Of a stretch of 6,180 nucleotides of DNA, positions 5,335 to 6,180 are shown in pieces. The stretch lies in contig JAESTO010000026.1 of assembly GCA_016763565.1 (NCBI GenBank), positions 1 to 6,180 of the forward strand, read 5' to 3'. The position numbers and the translations under genes are program-made. Numbering within the stretch: the stretch's first letter is position 1; every line of letters begins with the position of its first letter. Below the pieces are notes generated by a model. That model had not been told where the DNA came from. It made no database searches and saw only the letters and a list, made by a program, of their open reading frames with translations. The DNA is from Gammaproteobacteria bacterium. Lineage in GTDB: Bacteria; Pseudomonadota; Gammaproteobacteria; JABDGN01.

Positions 5335-6180
5335 ATGTACACTAATATCGTAGGCAAATATCTTCTTCGTGGCCCATATAACACTCCGATTAGTCAAGGT
5401 CTAAATGTATATGATGGCGCCCACCTACAGCATTTCAAGCAAGATTTACAAATAAATCCACAGGCCTTCGCTGACTTTACAACTTTGGAACTTTCAGGCT
5501 GTTATGAAACGCTCGACAATCTTGACTTTTTAAAGCACCTGCCTCATCTTAAAACACTTAATCTTTCTGGATGCAGCAAGATTAAGCACTGGAAAGGATT
5601 AAAGTGTCTCAGCCAACTTAAAACACTCTCCTTGTATGGCTGTAAACAAATTCAAGATGTCAATTTCCTGAACGCTCGGCTGCCACAACTCGAGGAATTA
5701 GATTTGGGAAAAACATCTATCAAAAACGCCCAATCTTTGCGGCACTTTACCCACCTTAAGTTGCTGGATTTGCATAACTGCAAAAACTTTGAAGATGGCA
5801 AAGATTTGCGACACCTTACTCAACTTAAGCAGTTACATATGACCTATTGTAACAATCTTCGCGATTGGCACTTTCTCAAACAACTGCCACAACTCACTAG
5901 CTTATGGACTATGGAGTCTAAACACGTTAACTATGGCGATTTCCTCAGCCAATTAAATCAACTCAATGAGCTTTTCGTCGGGGATTCACATGACGACATA
6001 ATGGCTCATGCAATCAAGAGGCGTTATCGATTAATCGCTGTTTGTGCAGACGCATATGATAATAAAAAATCTATACTTATGCAGGGCCAATACAACCAAC
6101 AGTGTGCCCCTAGTATTGAAACGGCTCAACTCATTGCCTTAAAACAAACCATTCAACACCGCTGTTTTCAACATTCATCA
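5335..6180 (+). CDS. Cysteine-type leucine-rich-repeat protein (3' end outside window)
   Basis: An open frame of 282 codons begins at ATG 5335 and runs off the right edge. AGGA at 5321-5324 lies 10 bp before the ATG and supports this start; the nearby ATG at 5330 is in another frame and stops after seven codons. Residues 48-209 form seven leucine-rich repeats of 22-24 residues (starting near 48, 72, 95, 119, 141, 164 and 187), consensus LKxLxLxxCxxIxDxxxLxxLPQ. Five of the seven carry cysteine at repeat position 9 (Cys56, 80, 103, 149, 172), as in the cysteine-containing/RNI-like LRR class common in eukaryotes. The last repeats are weaker. A polar, probably helical region follows (about 219-282). 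No signal peptide or membrane segment is seen, so the protein is cytosolic or exported by a signal-independent route. A host-directed effector is a plausible inference; an internal protein-interaction or defence role cannot be excluded. Codons look normal, with no frameshift. Confidence 0.85.
   Translation, partial: MYTNIVGKYLLRGPYNTPISQGLNVYDGAHLQHFKQDLQINPQAFADFTTLELSGCYETLDNLDFLKHLPHLKTLNLSGCSKIKHWKGLKCLSQLKTLSLYGCKQIQDVNFLNARLPQLEELDLGKTSIKNAQSLRHFTHLKLLDLHNCKNFEDGKDLRHLTQLKQLHMTYCNNLRDWHFLKQLPQLTSLWTMESKHVNYGDFLSQLNQLNELFVGDSHDDIMAHAIKRRYRLIAVCADAYDNKKSILMQGQYNQQCAPSIETAQLIALKQTIQHRCFQHSS

Noticed and set aside
5209..5397. 62-codon minus-strand open frame over the LRR gene start
   Set aside because: It has a TTG start, no recognisable motif, and overlaps the ribosome binding site and first codons of the well-supported LRR gene. 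Probably non-coding.

Overview
The window looks like chromosomal DNA of an AT-rich (roughly 40% GC by eye) gammaproteobacterium. The strongest sign is the gene order uvrC - pgsA - tRNA-Gly(GCC), which matches uvrC-pgsA-glyW of enterobacteria and relatives. The low GC, a leucine-rich-repeat gene without a visible signal peptide, and decayed island genes would fit an intracellular or Legionellales-like lineage. That placement is inference from general knowledge, not something the sequence proves.

Left part (1-1760): the last 23 codons of a glutaryl-CoA dehydrogenase-like gene, then a short intergenic stretch with degraded REP/MITE-like inverted repeats, then tadA (tRNA adenosine deaminase). tadA converges with a minus-strand cinA-family gene, and their 3' ends overlap by 29 bp. 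The C-terminal (PncC-like) domain of CinA looks catalytically degenerate.

Middle (1761-4485): an 84-bp divergent promoter region, then uvrC (nucleotide excision repair endonuclease) and pgsA (phosphatidylglycerophosphate synthase) 15 bp apart as an apparent operon. A consensus-like promoter whose -35 box overlaps the pgsA stop codon drives tRNA-Gly. A strong, symmetrical intrinsic terminator closes the unit. All of this is core housekeeping DNA.

Right part (4486-6180): immediately beyond the tRNA and its terminator the character changes to accessory DNA. On the minus strand lie a small AlpA/excisionase-type DNA-binding gene that appears broken by one extra base in a G run, and a fragment of a YhcG/DUF1016 family PDDEXK nuclease lacking both its N-terminus and its catalytic core. 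A perfect 10-bp hairpin separates these from a plus-strand gene encoding a cysteine-type leucine-rich-repeat protein that runs off the window. A 19-bp stretch just upstream of this gene is identical to part of the dehydrogenase gene tail at the left edge. The simplest reading is a decaying genomic island or hotspot abutting a tRNA gene, now carrying a possibly functional LRR protein. I see no CRISPR array, rRNA, complete insertion sequence or intact integrase.
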